Shown: positions 9,113 to 16,849 of the stretch, one piece after another
Numbering within the stretch: the first letter of the stretch is position 1
Layout: every line of letters begins with the position of its first letter
NCBI RefSeq assembly: GCF_002911015.1
Contig: NZ_KZ626873.1
Coordinates: forward strand, 1-64,000
Origin: Streptomyces populi
GTDB taxonomy: Bacteria > Actinomycetota > Actinomycetes > Streptomycetales > Streptomycetaceae
Reading direction: 5' to 3'
DNA: 64,000 nucleotides
Made by a program: the position numbers and the translations under genes
The notes under the pieces: generated by a model
Databases searched by the model: none
What the model saw: the letters and a program-made list of their open reading frames with translations, nothing else
Told to the model about the DNA's origin: nothing

Positions 9113-9778
9113 TCACAGCTTGTCGAGGGAGACGAGGGAGAAGCCGGGCACGGTGTCGTCCACGGCCAGCGTGAATCCGTTGCCGCCGTCCTCGCCGATG
9201 CTGCCCGCGGACCGGACGATCGACCGCGTGAGGCTGGAGGCGAACTCGCGCAGCGCCTGGGCCGGTGACACCGAGGAATCCTTCTGCATGAACGCCCGGA
9301 AGTTCGCGACCCGGGCGATCGTCGACTCCTGCGCCTCGCCGATGCCGAAGGCGATGATCTTCGGGCAGAACCGTGACTGGGTGACCTCCTTGTACGCCTG
9401 GTCCCAGTCCGGGTCGGTGGGGATGCCGTCCGAGAGGAAGAAGACGACGGGGCGGTACACCTCGTGACCCTCCGCCTTCAGTACCGCCACATCGGCCTCG
9501 ACGCAGCGCAGCAGGGTGCGGAACGCGTCGCCGTACGAGGTGAGGCCGCCCGCGGCGAGCGCGGGGACCGAGTCGATGTCGCTGAGGTCGACGAGCGGTT
9601 GCAGCACGGTGGCGGTGTCGGAGAAGCCGATCAGGCAGAAGCGCGTCTTGTCGGCGACGGTCGGGTTGGTGCTGATCTCGTGGTGCAGGTCCGGGAGCGC
9701 GCCGTTGATGGCGTCGATCGGCTCGCCGATCATCGACCCGGACTCGTCGCAGAGCAGGTAGAAGGGCAGGATCTGCAA
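9113..9778 (-). CDS. TerY-like von Willebrand factor A domain protein
   Basis: Single VWA domain of 221 aa with an intact metal-ion-dependent adhesion site: CDESGSM (DxSxS), the threonine in GGLTSYGDA and the aspartate in LSDGIPTD. It starts MQILPFYLLCDES, typical of cytosolic TerY-type proteins, and has no signal peptide. VWA domains of this class act as protein-protein scaffolds in Ter-linked complexes. The start is TTG 9778, with CGGAGG 9 bases upstream. It lies between the MotB-like gene and the PP2C gene on the same strand, 17 bp downstream of the former. Confidence 0.88.
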   Translation of the reverse strand: MQILPFYLLCDESGSMIGEPIDAINGALPDLHHEISTNPTVADKTRFCLIGFSDTATVLQPLVDLSDIDSVPALAAGGLTSYGDAFRTLLRCVEADVAVLKAEGHEVYRPVVFFLSDGIPTDPDWDQAYKEVTQSRFCPKIIAFGIGEAQESTIARVANFRAFMQKDSSVSPAQALREFASSLTRSIVRSAGSIGEDGGNGFTLAVDDTVPGFSLVSLDKL

Positions 9779-9795
9779 GGTCTCGTACCTCCGGG

Positions 9796-10272
9796 TCAGT
9801 ACGTGTAGAAGTAGATCTCGATGTCGGCGTGGCCCGGGGAGGCTCCGCCTTTCCAGAAGTCGCGGGTGGTGGCGGCGCGGAACATGTCCGGACGGGCCTT
9901 CTCCAGCAGGGCGTTGACCTCGTGGGCGTAGCGGCCCCCGGCACCCGGGTCGGTGTGACGTCCGAAGGTCAGCACGAAGGCGGCCTGTCGGCCCCGGTAG
10001 CGCGCGGTCGCCCCGCGCAGTGCCCGCACGATGCCGTCGTCGTCGCCGGCGGGCGCGTCGACGGCCACCTCGACCGGGGTGCGGACCACCGCCCGCGGGC
10101 CGGTGTGCCGGGACTTCTTCCCGGCCGCGGCGGAGGACGAGGCGGCGGGGCGCTTGTCGGCGGCCCCCGGGTCGCCCTGGTCGCCCATGGCCACCAGCGC
10201 GAGGACGAGCAGCATGTCGGCGAACAGCCAGCCCGCCATGTGCAGCGGCTGGAACCTTCCACCCCGCTTCAT
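9796..10272 (-). CDS. Single-TM MotB/ZorB-like protein with degenerate OmpA-type motif
   Basis: A 158-aa protein with a short basic N terminus, then one membrane helix (about 11-30) reading AGWLFADMLLVLALVAMGD. The aspartate early in the helix is placed like the proton-carrying aspartate of MotB/ZorB stators. A Ser/Ala/Lys linker leads to a small extracytoplasmic domain with LTFGRHTDPGAGG followed by VNALLEKARPDMF, close to the OmpA/MotB pattern G-HTD-x2-G and N-x2-L-x3-RA. It ends IEIYFYTY. ATG overlaps the upstream stop (ATGA). The assignment is inference from motifs; it could instead be an uncharacterised small membrane protein. Confidence 0.62.
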   Translation of the reverse strand: MKRGGRFQPLHMAGWLFADMLLVLALVAMGDQGDPGAADKRPAASSSAAAGKKSRHTGPRAVVRTPVEVAVDAPAGDDDGIVRALRGATARYRGRQAAFVLTFGRHTDPGAGGRYAHEVNALLEKARPDMFRAATTRDFWKGGASPGHADIEIYFYTY

Positions 10273-11774
10273 CGGGCCTCGGTCAGGGACGCGGGAGGCG
10301 GCTGCGGGGGCTCGCGGCGGGGGCCGAACGGCCGGGGGCCGGCGCGGCCCGGCTCGCCGGCGGGAGGACCGTACCGGTCGGCGGGGGCGCCGGGCCCGTC
10401 GACGGGAGCGTCGGCCTGCTCCACCGCACGGCCGAGCTGCCCCGCGGGCGCGTGGCCCATGTCGGCGGAGGGAGCGCGGCCGGCGTCGCCGGAGGGGGCG
10501 TGACCCCCGTCCGTGGACCGCCCGTGCCGGTGACCGTCCGCCGCCCCGGCACGGCCCCCTCGGTCCGGCCGATCGCCCCGGCCCTGCTGGTCCGGCAGGT
10601 CCGGCAGGGCGGTGCGCGGCGGACGGTCCGCCCGCAACTCGGCCACCAGCCGGGCGAACTCGTCGGCGACGGCCCGCAACGCGCTGCTCTGGACGGTCAG
10701 TTCACGAACGGCGTGCTGGGACTCCTCGACCGCGCGGGCCGTCCCCTCCGCCACCTCGCCGAACCGGCCCAGGAGTTGGGCGGAGACGTCCGACGCCACC
10801 TCGACGCCGGTGGCGTAGGCGCGCTGGGACGCGGCCAGCACGGTGACGGAGTCCTCGACGCGGTCACCGGCGCCCTGCACGGCGAGCCGCACCTCGCCGC
10901 TCACGTCGCGGACGCCGTCGAGCGCCTTGCGGACCCGCTCCCCGCCGTCGCTCACGGCGGCCTCGACCCGGCCCACCGCGGTCTCCAGGGGTTTGACGGA
11001 GGTGTCGACCCCGGCCAGCGCCCGTTCGGCGCCCCGCACCGCGTCGCCGACGGCCGAGGCCGCCGACGTCAGATCCTTCTGCACCCGGACCGCCTTGTCG
11101 CCCAGCCGCCGGAGCGTCACGGCGGCCTCGGTGAGCTCGGCCGCGAACCGCTGCGGGGAACCCGACCGCCGCCCGTTCAGCACGAGCTGGGCGCGGGTCA
11201 GCACCGGGACGAGCGCCGCCATCAGTTCCTCGCGGCCGCGATCGGCGTCCTCCTCCCGACGGGCGAGGGCGGACCGCCGCAGACCGTGCACGAGCACCAG
11301 CGCGAAGAGCAGCGCGATGGCGACGGTGGCGCTCATCGCCACGTGGCCGAACGTGAAGGCTCCGGTGAGGTGCCCCTCGAAACCCGACTGCCACAGTTGC
11401 AGGAAGGGCCGGGAGGCGGCCCCCGGGTCCGCGCCCGTCAGCGCTCCGTACGCGCTCGACGCCTGCGTCAGTCCGTACCAGGTGAGCATCAGCGGCACGA
11501 AGACCAGCGCGCCCAGCACCCCTTCGGCGTAGGACCAGAGCGGGTGCCCTCCGCCCCGGCCCGCGCCCGCGGCCGCCCGAAGACTCTCCGGACGGGCGTA
11601 GGCGGCGAGGAGATCGAGTTCGGACCACGGGTCGAGCCCGGTGGCGTCCTGGTTCCGGAGCGCCGCCGCGAGCGCGGTCAGCTCTTCCCTCCGGGTTCCG
11701 AGCGCCGGCCGCTCCGCGAGTTCCTCGATGCTCTGCGCGATCACATGACGGTCCACCAGGGCGCCTGACGGCAT
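10269..11774 (-). CDS. Membrane protein with two TM helices and long cytoplasmic coiled coil (possible ZorA/MotA-like partner)
   Basis: About 501 aa. The N-terminal about 80 residues are helical and cytoplasmic. Two membrane helices follow (around LGALVFVPLMLTWYGL and VAMSATVAIALLFALVLVHG) separated by about 45 residues. A charged, heptad-rich segment of about 220 residues comes next, with alternating Ala/Val/Leu and repeated DAVRGAE, VGRVEAAVSD and DRVEDSV patterns resembling chemoreceptor or ZorA tails. The final about 100 residues are Pro/Gly/His-rich. It is first in the five-gene operon and overlaps the MotB-like gene by 4 bp. I took ATG 11774 (GTG 11786 is possible). Function is not known; the pairing suggests an energised membrane complex. 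Confidence 0.75.
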   Translation of the reverse strand: MPSGALVDRHVIAQSIEELAERPALGTRREELTALAAALRNQDATGLDPWSELDLLAAYARPESLRAAAGAGRGGGHPLWSYAEGVLGALVFVPLMLTWYGLTQASSAYGALTGADPGAASRPFLQLWQSGFEGHLTGAFTFGHVAMSATVAIALLFALVLVHGLRRSALARREEDADRGREELMAALVPVLTRAQLVLNGRRSGSPQRFAAELTEAAVTLRRLGDKAVRVQKDLTSAASAVGDAVRGAERALAGVDTSVKPLETAVGRVEAAVSDGGERVRKALDGVRDVSGEVRLAVQGAGDRVEDSVTVLAASQRAYATGVEVASDVSAQLLGRFGEVAEGTARAVEESQHAVRELTVQSSALRAVADEFARLVAELRADRPPRTALPDLPDQQGRGDRPDRGGRAGAADGHRHGRSTDGGHAPSGDAGRAPSADMGHAPAGQLGRAVEQADAPVDGPGAPADRYGPPAGEPGRAGPRPFGPRREPPQPPPASLTEAR

Positions 11775-11977
11775 GCCCACCCCCACAACACGACGGACGC
11801 GGGGGGTGCGTCGACGGCGCCCTGGATCCCCACCCGTGTCATGTGCCGTCGTGCCCCCGCCGGTTCACACGCACCAGACGCGCGACCGAGGGAACAGAGA
11901 GTACTCCAGCGGACACGCTCCGCGCATAAACTCGCGGCACCCGCCACTCTCCCCGACGGCGGCGCGAGGGGGATCAG

Positions 11978-12652
11978 TTGAGCAACGACGAACGTCCACG
12001 GGCGACCATCCGTCTGAGGCCCGCGCCCGGCGCCCGGCAGCCGGCTCCACCGGCCCGTGAAGCGCCGCGGCTCCCCGCCGCGCGTCCCGAGACGGTGCTG
12101 ACGAGATCGGCACCGCACGCCCGTGTCACGGGGCGCGGGGTCCTCCAGGTGAACCTCAACCGCCCGCCGGGGACCGGGGCCGACCTCGACCTCGGCTGCA
12201 TGGCCGCGTTCACGGACGGCAGCCGCGCGGCCGTCCAGCCGCTGGGGAACAACTTCGGCTCGCTGTCGGGGTGGCCGTACATGGAACTCGACCAGGACGA
12301 CCGCACCGGGGCGTCCGCGGACGGGGAGACGGTCCGGGTGGACCTCGCGCGGCGCGAGCTCTTCCGGCGGCTGCTCTTCCACGTCTACGTGTACAGCGGC
12401 GCCGTGGACTTCCGGAGCCTGGGCGCCACGGCCACCGTGACCGCCCCGTCCGGCGGTTTCCGCATCCCCCTCGACGACTCTCCCGAGGGGGCGACGGGCT
12501 GCGCCATCGCCCTGGCCACGCCGGTGGAGGGCGGCCTCACGGTCAGCCGCGAGGTCCGCTGGTTCACCGGCACCCTCCGGCACTCGGTCCAGGAACAGAT
12601 GGACGGCGCCTACGGATTCGGCCTCACGTGGGTCCGGATGCGAAAGGACTGA
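11978..12652 (+). CDS. TerD/TerA-like stress protein
   Basis: A 224-aa protein with a disordered N terminus (1 to about 50), then a TerD-family beta-sandwich pattern: TGADLDLGCMAAFTDGS, AVQPLGNNFGSL, PYMELDQDDRTG and GETVRVDLARRELFRRLLFHVYVY. The acidic DLDLG and DQDDRTG stretches correspond to calcium-binding parts of TerD folds. TTG 11978 follows GCGAGGGGGA. It is transcribed divergently from the five-gene operon ending at 6773, and shares its 200-bp promoter region. TerD domains with kinase, phosphatase and VWA proteins are a known Ter association, so this gene supports the module's assignment. Confidence 0.8.
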   Translation: MSNDERPRATIRLRPAPGARQPAPPAREAPRLPAARPETVLTRSAPHARVTGRGVLQVNLNRPPGTGADLDLGCMAAFTDGSRAAVQPLGNNFGSLSGWPYMELDQDDRTGASADGETVRVDLARRELFRRLLFHVYVYSGAVDFRSLGATATVTAPSGGFRIPLDDSPEGATGCAIALATPVEGGLTVSREVRWFTGTLRHSVQEQMDGAYGFGLTWVRMRKD

Positions 12653-12668
12653 CCCCGGGGAACACGAA

Positions 12669-12700
12669 AGGTGGGAGGCCCCCCCGGGGGCCTCCCACCT
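12669..12700. terminator. Bidirectional terminator, 15-bp perfect stem
   Basis: Arms 12669-12683 and 12686-12700 with a 2-base loop separate the TerD-like gene from the convergent acyl-CoA dehydrogenase gene. Confidence 0.85.
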
Positions 12701-12721
12701 CTGCTGCCGACGAGCGGCGTA

Positions 12722-13879
12722 CTACGGCAGGTTGCGCGCCATGACGATGCGCTGGACCTGGTTCGTACCCTCGTAGATCTGGGTGATCTTGGCGTCGCGC
12801 ATCATGCGCTCGACCGGGTAGTCGCGGGTGTAGCCGTAGCCGCCGAGGAGCTGGACGGCGTCCGTGGTGACCTCCATGGCGACGTCCGAGGCGAAGCACT
12901 TGGCGGCGGCGCCCTGGAAGGTGAGGTCCTTGTCGCCGCGCTCCGACTTGGCGGCGGCCGCGTACGTGAGCTGGCGGGCGGCCTCGATCTTCATGGCCAT
13001 GTCGGCGAGCATGAACTGGATGCCCTGGAAGTCGGCGATCGGCTTGCCGAACTGCTTGCGCTCCTGGACGTAGCCCTTGGCGTAGTCGAGGGCGCCCTGG
13101 GCGACACCGAGGGCCTGGGCCGCGATGGTGATGCGGGTGTGGTCCAGGGTCTTCATGGCGGTCGCGAAGCCGGTGCCCTCCTCGCCGATCATGCGGTCGG
13201 CGGGGATGCGAACGTTGTCGAGGTAGACCTCGCGCGTCGGGCTGCCCTTGATGCCGAGCTTCTTCTCCGGGGCGCCGAAGGAGACGCCCTCGTCGGACTT
13301 CTCGACGACGAACGCGCTGATGCCCTTGGAGCGCTTCGTCGGGTCGGTCACCGCCATGACCGTGTAGTACTCGGAGACGCCCGCGTTGGTGATCCAGCGC
13401 TTCACGCCGTTGAGGACCCAGGAGTCGCCGTCGCGGACGGCCCGCGTCTTCATGCCGGCCGCGTCCGAACCGGCGTCCGGCTCGGAGAGGCAGTACGAGA
13501 ACATGCCCTCGCCCTTGGCGAGCGGGGTCATGTACTTCTTCTTCAGGTCCTCGGAGCCGGAGAGGATCACCGGCAGCGAGCCCAGCTTGTTCACCGCGGG
13601 GATCAGGGACGAGGACACGCAGACGCGGGCCACCTCCTCGATCACGATGACCGTCGCGAGGGCGTCGGCGCCCGCGCCGCCGTACTCCTCGGGGACGTGC
13701 ACGGCGTGCAGGTCGTTGGCCACCAGGGCGTCCAGCGCCTCCTGCGGGAAGCGGGCTTCCTCGTCCACCGCGGCGGCGTACGGCGCGATCTTCGCCTCGG
13801 CCAGCGAACGGATCGCGTCCCGGAGCATGTCGTGCTCCTCGGACGGGCGGTACAGGTCGAAATCAGCCGATCCGGCCAA
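12722..13879 (-). CDS. Acyl-CoA dehydrogenase (FAD-dependent)
   Basis: Catalyses alpha,beta-dehydrogenation of acyl-CoA using FAD and electron-transfer flavoprotein. The 385-aa protein spans the standard three-part fold. It has an N-terminal helical domain (RPSEEHDMLRDAIRSLAEAKIAPYAA), the flavin-binding signature SYCLSEPDAGSDAAG, and WITNAGVSEYYTVMAV. The C-terminal helical domain carries the ERKQFGKPIADFQ and QLLGGYGYTRDYPVERMMRDAKITQIYEGTNQ signatures (catalytic glutamate in YEGTNQ), quoted here in parts. The start TTG 13879 fits the recalled family N terminus MAGSADFDLYRPS. It is divergent from the UDP-glucose dehydrogenase gene. Chain-length preference cannot be read. Confidence 0.95.
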   Translation of the reverse strand: MAGSADFDLYRPSEEHDMLRDAIRSLAEAKIAPYAAAVDEEARFPQEALDALVANDLHAVHVPEEYGGAGADALATVIVIEEVARVCVSSSLIPAVNKLGSLPVILSGSEDLKKKYMTPLAKGEGMFSYCLSEPDAGSDAAGMKTRAVRDGDSWVLNGVKRWITNAGVSEYYTVMAVTDPTKRSKGISAFVVEKSDEGVSFGAPEKKLGIKGSPTREVYLDNVRIPADRMIGEEGTGFATAMKTLDHTRITIAAQALGVAQGALDYAKGYVQERKQFGKPIADFQGIQFMLADMAMKIEAARQLTYAAAAKSERGDKDLTFQGAAAKCFASDVAMEVTTDAVQLLGGYGYTRDYPVERMMRDAKITQIYEGTNQVQRIVMARNLP

Positions 13880-13916
13880 GGTCTCTCACGCTCCAAGTGC
13901 TGCTGTGATGGCTGCG

Positions 13917-13931
13917 CTAACTACCGTTAAG
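13917..13931. promoter_or_regulatory. Candidate operator CTAAC-N4-GTTAAG upstream of the acyl-CoA dehydrogenase gene
   Basis: CTAAC (13917-13921) and GTTAAG (13926-13931) form an inverted repeat with one extra A, in an AT-rich patch 38-52 bp upstream of the TTG start. The spacing suits a TetR-type repressor; the regulator is unknown. Confidence 0.35.
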
Positions 13932-14070
13932 TAACACAATTTTAAAGGTCTCGCCCGCGAGACGGATACGTGAGCTTGGCGACAGGGGGGAAACCGCCCG
14001 TGAAAGCGCTCCCCGAAGCCCCGACTATGCTCGGGCGCGCACCTACGCGCCGCACACCCCAGGAGCATCC

Positions 14071-15414
14071 ATGGCCCTCAAGATCACCGTGATCGGCACC
14101 GGCTACCTCGGCGCCACCCACGCCGCGGCCATGGCCGAACTCGGCTTCGAGGTCCTCGGGCTCGACGTGGTGCCGGAGAAGATCGAGATGCTTCAGCGGG
14201 GCGAGGTCCCGATGTTCGAGCCCGGTCTCGAGGAGCTGCTGCGCAAGCACGTGGCCGGGATCGAGGGCTCCACGGGCCGGCTGCGCTTCACCATGGACTG
14301 GGCCGAGGTCGGCGCCTTCGGAGACGTCCACTTCGTGTGTGTGAACACACCGCAGAAGCACGGCGAGTACGCCTGCGACATGTCGTACGTCGACGCGGCC
14401 TTCGAGGCGCTGGCGCCGCATCTGCACGGTCCCGCCCTCGTCGTCGGCAAGTCCACCGTGCCGGTCGGCTCCGCGGAGCGGCTGGCCGCCCGGCTCGCCG
14501 AGCTCGCGCCCGCCGGCGCGGACGCCGAGCTGGCCTGGAACCCGGAGTTCCTGCGCGAGGGCTTCGCGGTGAACGACACGCTGCACCCCGACCGGATCGT
14601 GGTGGGCGTGCGCGGCGAGCGTTCCGAGAAGCTGCTGCGCGAGGTCTACGTGACGCCGGTCGCCGAGGGCACGCCGTTCGTCGTGACCGACTTCCCGACC
14701 GCCGAGCTGGTGAAGACGTCCGCGAACTCCTTCCTCGCCACCAAGATCTCCTTCATCAACGCGATGGCCGAGGTCTGTGAGGCCGCGGGCGGCGACGTGG
14801 CCAAGCTGGCCGAGGCCATCGGGTACGACGAGCGGATCGGGAACAAGTTCCTGCGGGCCGGGATCGGCTTCGGCGGCGGCTGTCTGCCCAAGGACATCCG
14901 TGCCTTCATGGCGCGCGCGGGCGAGCTGGGCGCCGACCAGGCGCTGACCTTCCTGCGCGAGATCGACTCCATCAACATGCGGCGCCGCGGGCAGATGGTG
15001 GAGATGGCCCGTGACGCGCTCGGCGGCGGTTCGTTCCTGGGCAAGCGGGTCGCCGTGCTCGGCGCGACCTTCAAGCCGGACTCGGACGACGTGCGCGACT
15101 CCCCGGCGCTGAACGTCGCCGGGCAGATCCACCTCCAGGGCGGCCAGGTCACCGTCTACGACCCGAAGGGCATGGCGAACGCCAAGCGGCTCTTCCCGAC
15201 GCTCGGGTACGCCGACTCCGCGGCGGAGGCCGTGCGGGGGGCCGATGTCGTCCTGCACCTGACGGAGTGGCGCGAGTTCCGCGAGCTGGACCCGGCGGCG
15301 CTGGGTGAGGTGGCGTCGTCCCGGGTGATCCTCGACGGGCGGAACGCGCTGGACCCGGAGGCGTGGCGCCGGGCCGGCTGGACGTACCGGGCGATGGGCC
15401 GGCCCACCGCCTGA
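14071..15414 (+). CDS. UDP-glucose 6-dehydrogenase family protein
   Basis: NAD-dependent two-step oxidation of UDP-glucose to UDP-glucuronate (or a related UDP-sugar acid). The 447-aa protein has the Rossmann motif VIGTGYLGATHA, NTP-sugar contacts VCVNTPQK and GKSTVPVGSA, and WNPEFLREGFAV. It also has the helix lysine in FLATKISFINAMAE and the catalytic cysteine in FGGGCLPKDIRAF. The C-terminal UDP-binding domain has GATFKPDSDDVRDSPAL and VILDGRNALD. ATG 14071 follows AGGAG. It supplies uronic acid for envelope polysaccharide, consistent with the glycosyltransferase, LCP and GtrA genes nearby (context inference). Confidence 0.93.
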   Translation: MALKITVIGTGYLGATHAAAMAELGFEVLGLDVVPEKIEMLQRGEVPMFEPGLEELLRKHVAGIEGSTGRLRFTMDWAEVGAFGDVHFVCVNTPQKHGEYACDMSYVDAAFEALAPHLHGPALVVGKSTVPVGSAERLAARLAELAPAGADAELAWNPEFLREGFAVNDTLHPDRIVVGVRGERSEKLLREVYVTPVAEGTPFVVTDFPTAELVKTSANSFLATKISFINAMAEVCEAAGGDVAKLAEAIGYDERIGNKFLRAGIGFGGGCLPKDIRAFMARAGELGADQALTFLREIDSINMRRRGQMVEMARDALGGGSFLGKRVAVLGATFKPDSDDVRDSPALNVAGQIHLQGGQVTVYDPKGMANAKRLFPTLGYADSAAEAVRGADVVLHLTEWREFRELDPAALGEVASSRVILDGRNALDPEAWRRAGWTYRAMGRPTA

Positions 15415-15738
15415 GCCCACCACCGGCAGGGCCTGGGGCACTCCCTTCGCCCCGCCCCGGGCTCCGGGCACGGCACCGGCCGGACTCCGGACGGAGCACC
15501 GGCTCACGCCGCGGGCGGGAGCGGGGGGTTCGGCCGACGCGGCACAGGCCCCGCGGTATGGGCCCCGCGGCACGGGCTCACGGCAGGGCGCGGCGGGTGA
15601 CGCCGGTCCGGCCGAGGCTCAGTCGGCCGGACCGGCGCCGGTTGCATTCTGCACCACTTCGCTGTGCGATGGCCCGGGACCACCGGACTCCGTCCGGCTC
15701 CCGGCCCCACGTCCCGCAGGATTTATCGCGTCCGGGGA
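15415..15738. other. Gap without gene between convergent genes
   Basis: A 324-bp GC-rich stretch with several short hairpins and the twice-occurring GGCCCCGCGG. I see no coding signal on either strand. Confidence 0.6.
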
Positions 15739-16266
15739 CTACTTGGCGCGGTAGCGGCGCATCTTGGCGCGCGCCCCGCACACCGACATCGAGCACCAGC
15801 GGCCACGGCCCGCCGGCGAGCGGTCGTAGTACACCCAGTGGCAGGTCGGGGCCTCGCAGGCCTTCAGCCGCGCCCAGGTGCCCTCGACCAGCGACTCGGC
15901 GATCGCGGCGGCGACGCGGGAGGCCAGGGGGGCAGAGAAGGCCGGGGAGGCCGGGGAGGTCTCCTCCGTGGCGGGGACCAGGCGGGCGGCGCCGTCCTCG
16001 TCGAGCGTCACCCGCAGGGGCGCGCGGGCGAGGAGTTCCCCGAGGGGGGTCGTCCTCCGGTGCGCCGGATGGCCCGCGTGCGCCAGGCACACCGCCCGCA
16101 GCGACTCGCGCAGCTCGCGGGCGCCCTCCGCCCCCTCCGCCGCCAGGCCGAACCGGGCCAGCCCCTCGGGCGTGTCCAGGGAGTCGGCGCCCGACTCGAT
16201 GTCCAGGGTGTTCACCAGTGCCTGGACCAGGGCCAGACCGCCGGGTGCGGGCGCTCGGTCGTTCAT
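15739..16266 (-). CDS. CGNR-type zinc finger (ABATE domain) protein, putative regulator
   Basis: A 175-aa protein of the family often annotated as stress-induced transcription regulator. The N terminus ALVQALVNTLDIESG matches the ABATE domain start, and the middle region is helical. The C-terminal zinc finger has four cysteines in ACEAPTCHWVYYDRS and RGRWCSMSVCGARAKMRRY. The hallmark CGNR reads CGAR here, keeping the cysteines. ATG 16266 is close to a divergent promoter region shared with the VOC gene. No target is known. Confidence 0.8.
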   Translation of the reverse strand: MNDRAPAPGGLALVQALVNTLDIESGADSLDTPEGLARFGLAAEGAEGARELRESLRAVCLAHAGHPAHRRTTPLGELLARAPLRVTLDEDGAARLVPATEETSPASPAFSAPLASRVAAAIAESLVEGTWARLKACEAPTCHWVYYDRSPAGRGRWCSMSVCGARAKMRRYRAK

Positions 16267-16309
16267 GCTTGCGACGTTACCGCTTATGCGGGAGCATGCA
16301 GTAACCGTT

Positions 16310-16324
16310 ACCTCTTGAAGAGGT
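16310..16324. promoter_or_regulatory. Candidate operator, 15-bp perfect palindrome
   Basis: ACCTCTT and AAGAGGT flank a central G, in the 104-bp space between the CGNR gene and the VOC gene. GTTAC/GTAAC half-sites are repeated around it (near 16276, 16301, 16306 and 16331). It may be the binding site of the CGNR protein. Confidence 0.35.
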
Positions 16325-16370
16325 CTACGGGTAACCCATCGGTGTCGCTGGAGATCCCACGGAGGAAGTC

Positions 16371-16730
16371 ATGGCTCTCGCCGAACTGGATGTCGTCGTC
16401 CTGGACTGTCCCGACCCGCGTGCGCTGGCCGAGTTCTACGCGGGGGTGCTGGGCGGGACCATCACGGAGGAGACCGACTGGATCGACCTGGACCTGCCCG
16501 GCGGCCGGAAGCTGGCGTTCCAGGCCTCACCCGGGTACGTACCGCCGCGCTGGCCCTCGGCCGACGGCTCGCAGCAGTTCCACCTGGACCTGGCCGTCGA
16601 GGACCTGGACGTGGCGGAGAAGGGCGTGCTGGAGCTCGGCGCGACGCCGCTGGACACCGAGGACAGGTCGCGTTCGTTCCGGGTGTACGCCGATCCGGCC
16701 GGGCACCCGTTCTGCCTCTGCGCCTGCTGA
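16371..16730 (+). CDS. VOC (glyoxalase/bleomycin-resistance) superfamily protein
   Basis: A 119-aa two-module beta-alpha-beta-beta-beta protein: MALAELDVVVLDCPDPRALAEFYAGVLGG, then LDLPGGRKLAFQ, QQFHLDLAVEDLDVAE and FRVYADPAGHPFCLC. A metal ligand His is visible in QFHLDL, with Asp and Glu around it. Members are dioxygenases, isomerases or binding proteins, and the substrate cannot be assigned. ATG 16371 has GGAGGA at the right distance. It is transcribed divergently from the CGNR gene, which may regulate it. Confidence 0.88.
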   Translation: MALAELDVVVLDCPDPRALAEFYAGVLGGTITEETDWIDLDLPGGRKLAFQASPGYVPPRWPSADGSQQFHLDLAVEDLDVAEKGVLELGATPLDTEDRSRSFRVYADPAGHPFCLCAC

Positions 16731-16778
16731 GCGCGCCCGGCACCCGGCACCGGCCGGGGTCTCGCCGGGCCCATGACG

Positions 16779-16809
16779 AAGGCGCCCGGGCGGTGTGCCC
16801 GGGCGCCTT
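16779..16809. terminator. Bidirectional terminator, 13-bp stem
   Basis: Arms 16779-16791 and 16797-16809 with a GGTGT loop lie between the convergent VOC and dipeptidase genes. Confidence 0.85.
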
Positions 16810-16849
16810 GGCCGGCCCCGGAGTCCGGGGCCCACGGCTCGGTGGAGCG

